This document shows positions 7,057 through 7,323 of a DNA stretch of 7,323 bases, piece after piece. A program made the translations under genes and the position numbers. Source of the DNA: Marinosulfonomonas sp. Lineage in GTDB: Bacteria; Pseudomonadota; Alphaproteobacteria; Rhodobacterales; Rhodobacteraceae. The stretch is taken from positions 1 to 7,323 of the forward strand of contig WGBJ01000110.1 of NCBI GenBank assembly GCA_015494385.1, in the 5' to 3' direction. The notes under the pieces were generated by a model, which was not told the origin of the DNA, did not search any database, and saw only the letters and a program-made list of their open reading frames with translations. How positions within the stretch are numbered: position 1 is the stretch's first letter; each line of letters starts with the position of its first letter.

Positions 7057-7323
7057 AGAAAGCTTTTCCCTGTTCCCTGTGCTGGTACGCCCAAATGGTC
7101 GGCGACACTTGTCCCTACATCGACAAACCCGCGCAATCCGATTTCCTTGTTTCCCAATCCAAAGCCGATCACCGGCACCCGTTCGCGGGTATGATCGCCG
7201 CCAACCCATGTCGGATCATTGCCGTGGTCGGCGGTGAAAATCACCATATCGTCCTTGCCCAGTTTGGCAAAGAAGTCCGGCAGGCAGGAATCAAACCACT
7301 CCAGCGCGCGGGCATATCCCGAC
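7053..7323 (-). CDS. deoB: Phosphopentomutase, C-terminal part (5' end outside the window)
   Basis: Interconverts ribose-1-phosphate or deoxyribose-1-phosphate and the corresponding 5-phosphate, linking nucleoside phosphorolysis to central metabolism; cytosolic, Mn-dependent, alkaline phosphatase superfamily. Only the last 89 residues are visible, reading in frame from base 7322. They begin [15 protein letters not shown] and continue to [13 protein letters not shown] and [11 protein letters not shown]. The Asp-His pair of ADHG and the His of GDHTRE are the conserved C-terminal metal-site residues, followed by the usual end with [12 protein letters not shown] and a terminal GKSFL. The stop overlaps the add start by 4 bp (ATGA), so add is translationally coupled to it. 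The operon promoter lies beyond the window. Confidence 0.93.
   Translation of the reverse strand, partial: SGYARALEWFDSCLPDFFAKLGKDDMVIFTADHGNDPTWVGGDHTRERVPVIGFGLGNKEIGLRGFVDVGTSVADHLGVPAQGTGKSFL

Noticed and set aside
7057..7209. N-terminal extension of add by 51 codons
   Set aside because: It overlaps deoB coding sequence in another frame, has no deaminase-like residues, and would displace the HTHLEG motif from its usual position near residue 12.
1..7323. Search for mobile elements, CRISPR repeats, tRNA genes, toxin-antitoxin or defence systems
   Set aside because: Nearly all bases are explained by six housekeeping-like genes. The intergenic stretches (largest about 135 bp) contain only terminators, promoters and short palindromes.

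Overview
The window looks like ordinary chromosome from an alphaproteobacterium, most likely of the Rhodobacteraceae/Roseobacter group. This rests on the GC-rich codon use, the style of the encoded proteins and the deoB-add-upp order, not on any database search. Six protein-coding genes fill almost all of it; the first and the last run off the window edges. I see no rRNA, tRNA, CRISPR array, transposase, integrase, phage gene or defence cassette.

Left part (1-4308), acyl-CoA metabolism. The window opens inside a fatty-acid beta-oxidation alpha subunit (FadB/FadJ type, + strand) that keeps the end of its enoyl-CoA hydratase domain and a complete 3-hydroxyacyl-CoA dehydrogenase part. It ends in a clear hairpin terminator (1829-1869). 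Next, on the minus strand, is a small family-2-type sulfotransferase (1880-2527). It is divergent, across 126 bp, from an AMP-forming acyl-CoA synthetase (2654-4282, + strand), which also ends in a strong intrinsic terminator. The synthetase makes acyl-CoA and the FadJ-like enzyme carries out two steps of its oxidation, so they could serve one pathway. They are separate transcription units.

Middle (4309-5437). A leader with a candidate sigma-70 promoter and a perfect inverted repeat precedes a 339-residue membrane-anchored protein. Its layout resembles M48-family metallopeptidases with an N-terminal PH-like domain, but the HExxH zinc site reads AEQLR and the expected third metal ligand is Val. 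I regard it as a probable pseudopeptidase and the most interesting object in the window.

Right part (5440-7323), nucleoside and base salvage on the minus strand, in transcription order deoB (3' end only), add, upp. deoB and add overlap by ATGA, and add and upp are 3 bp apart, so this is a tightly coupled operon. DeoB interconverts (deoxy)ribose-1-phosphate and -5-phosphate, Add deaminates adenosine or a related purine, and Upp turns uracil plus PRPP into UMP. The upp stop faces the stop of the pseudopeptidase-like gene across only 2 bp, inside a 12-bp palindrome with no evident terminator.
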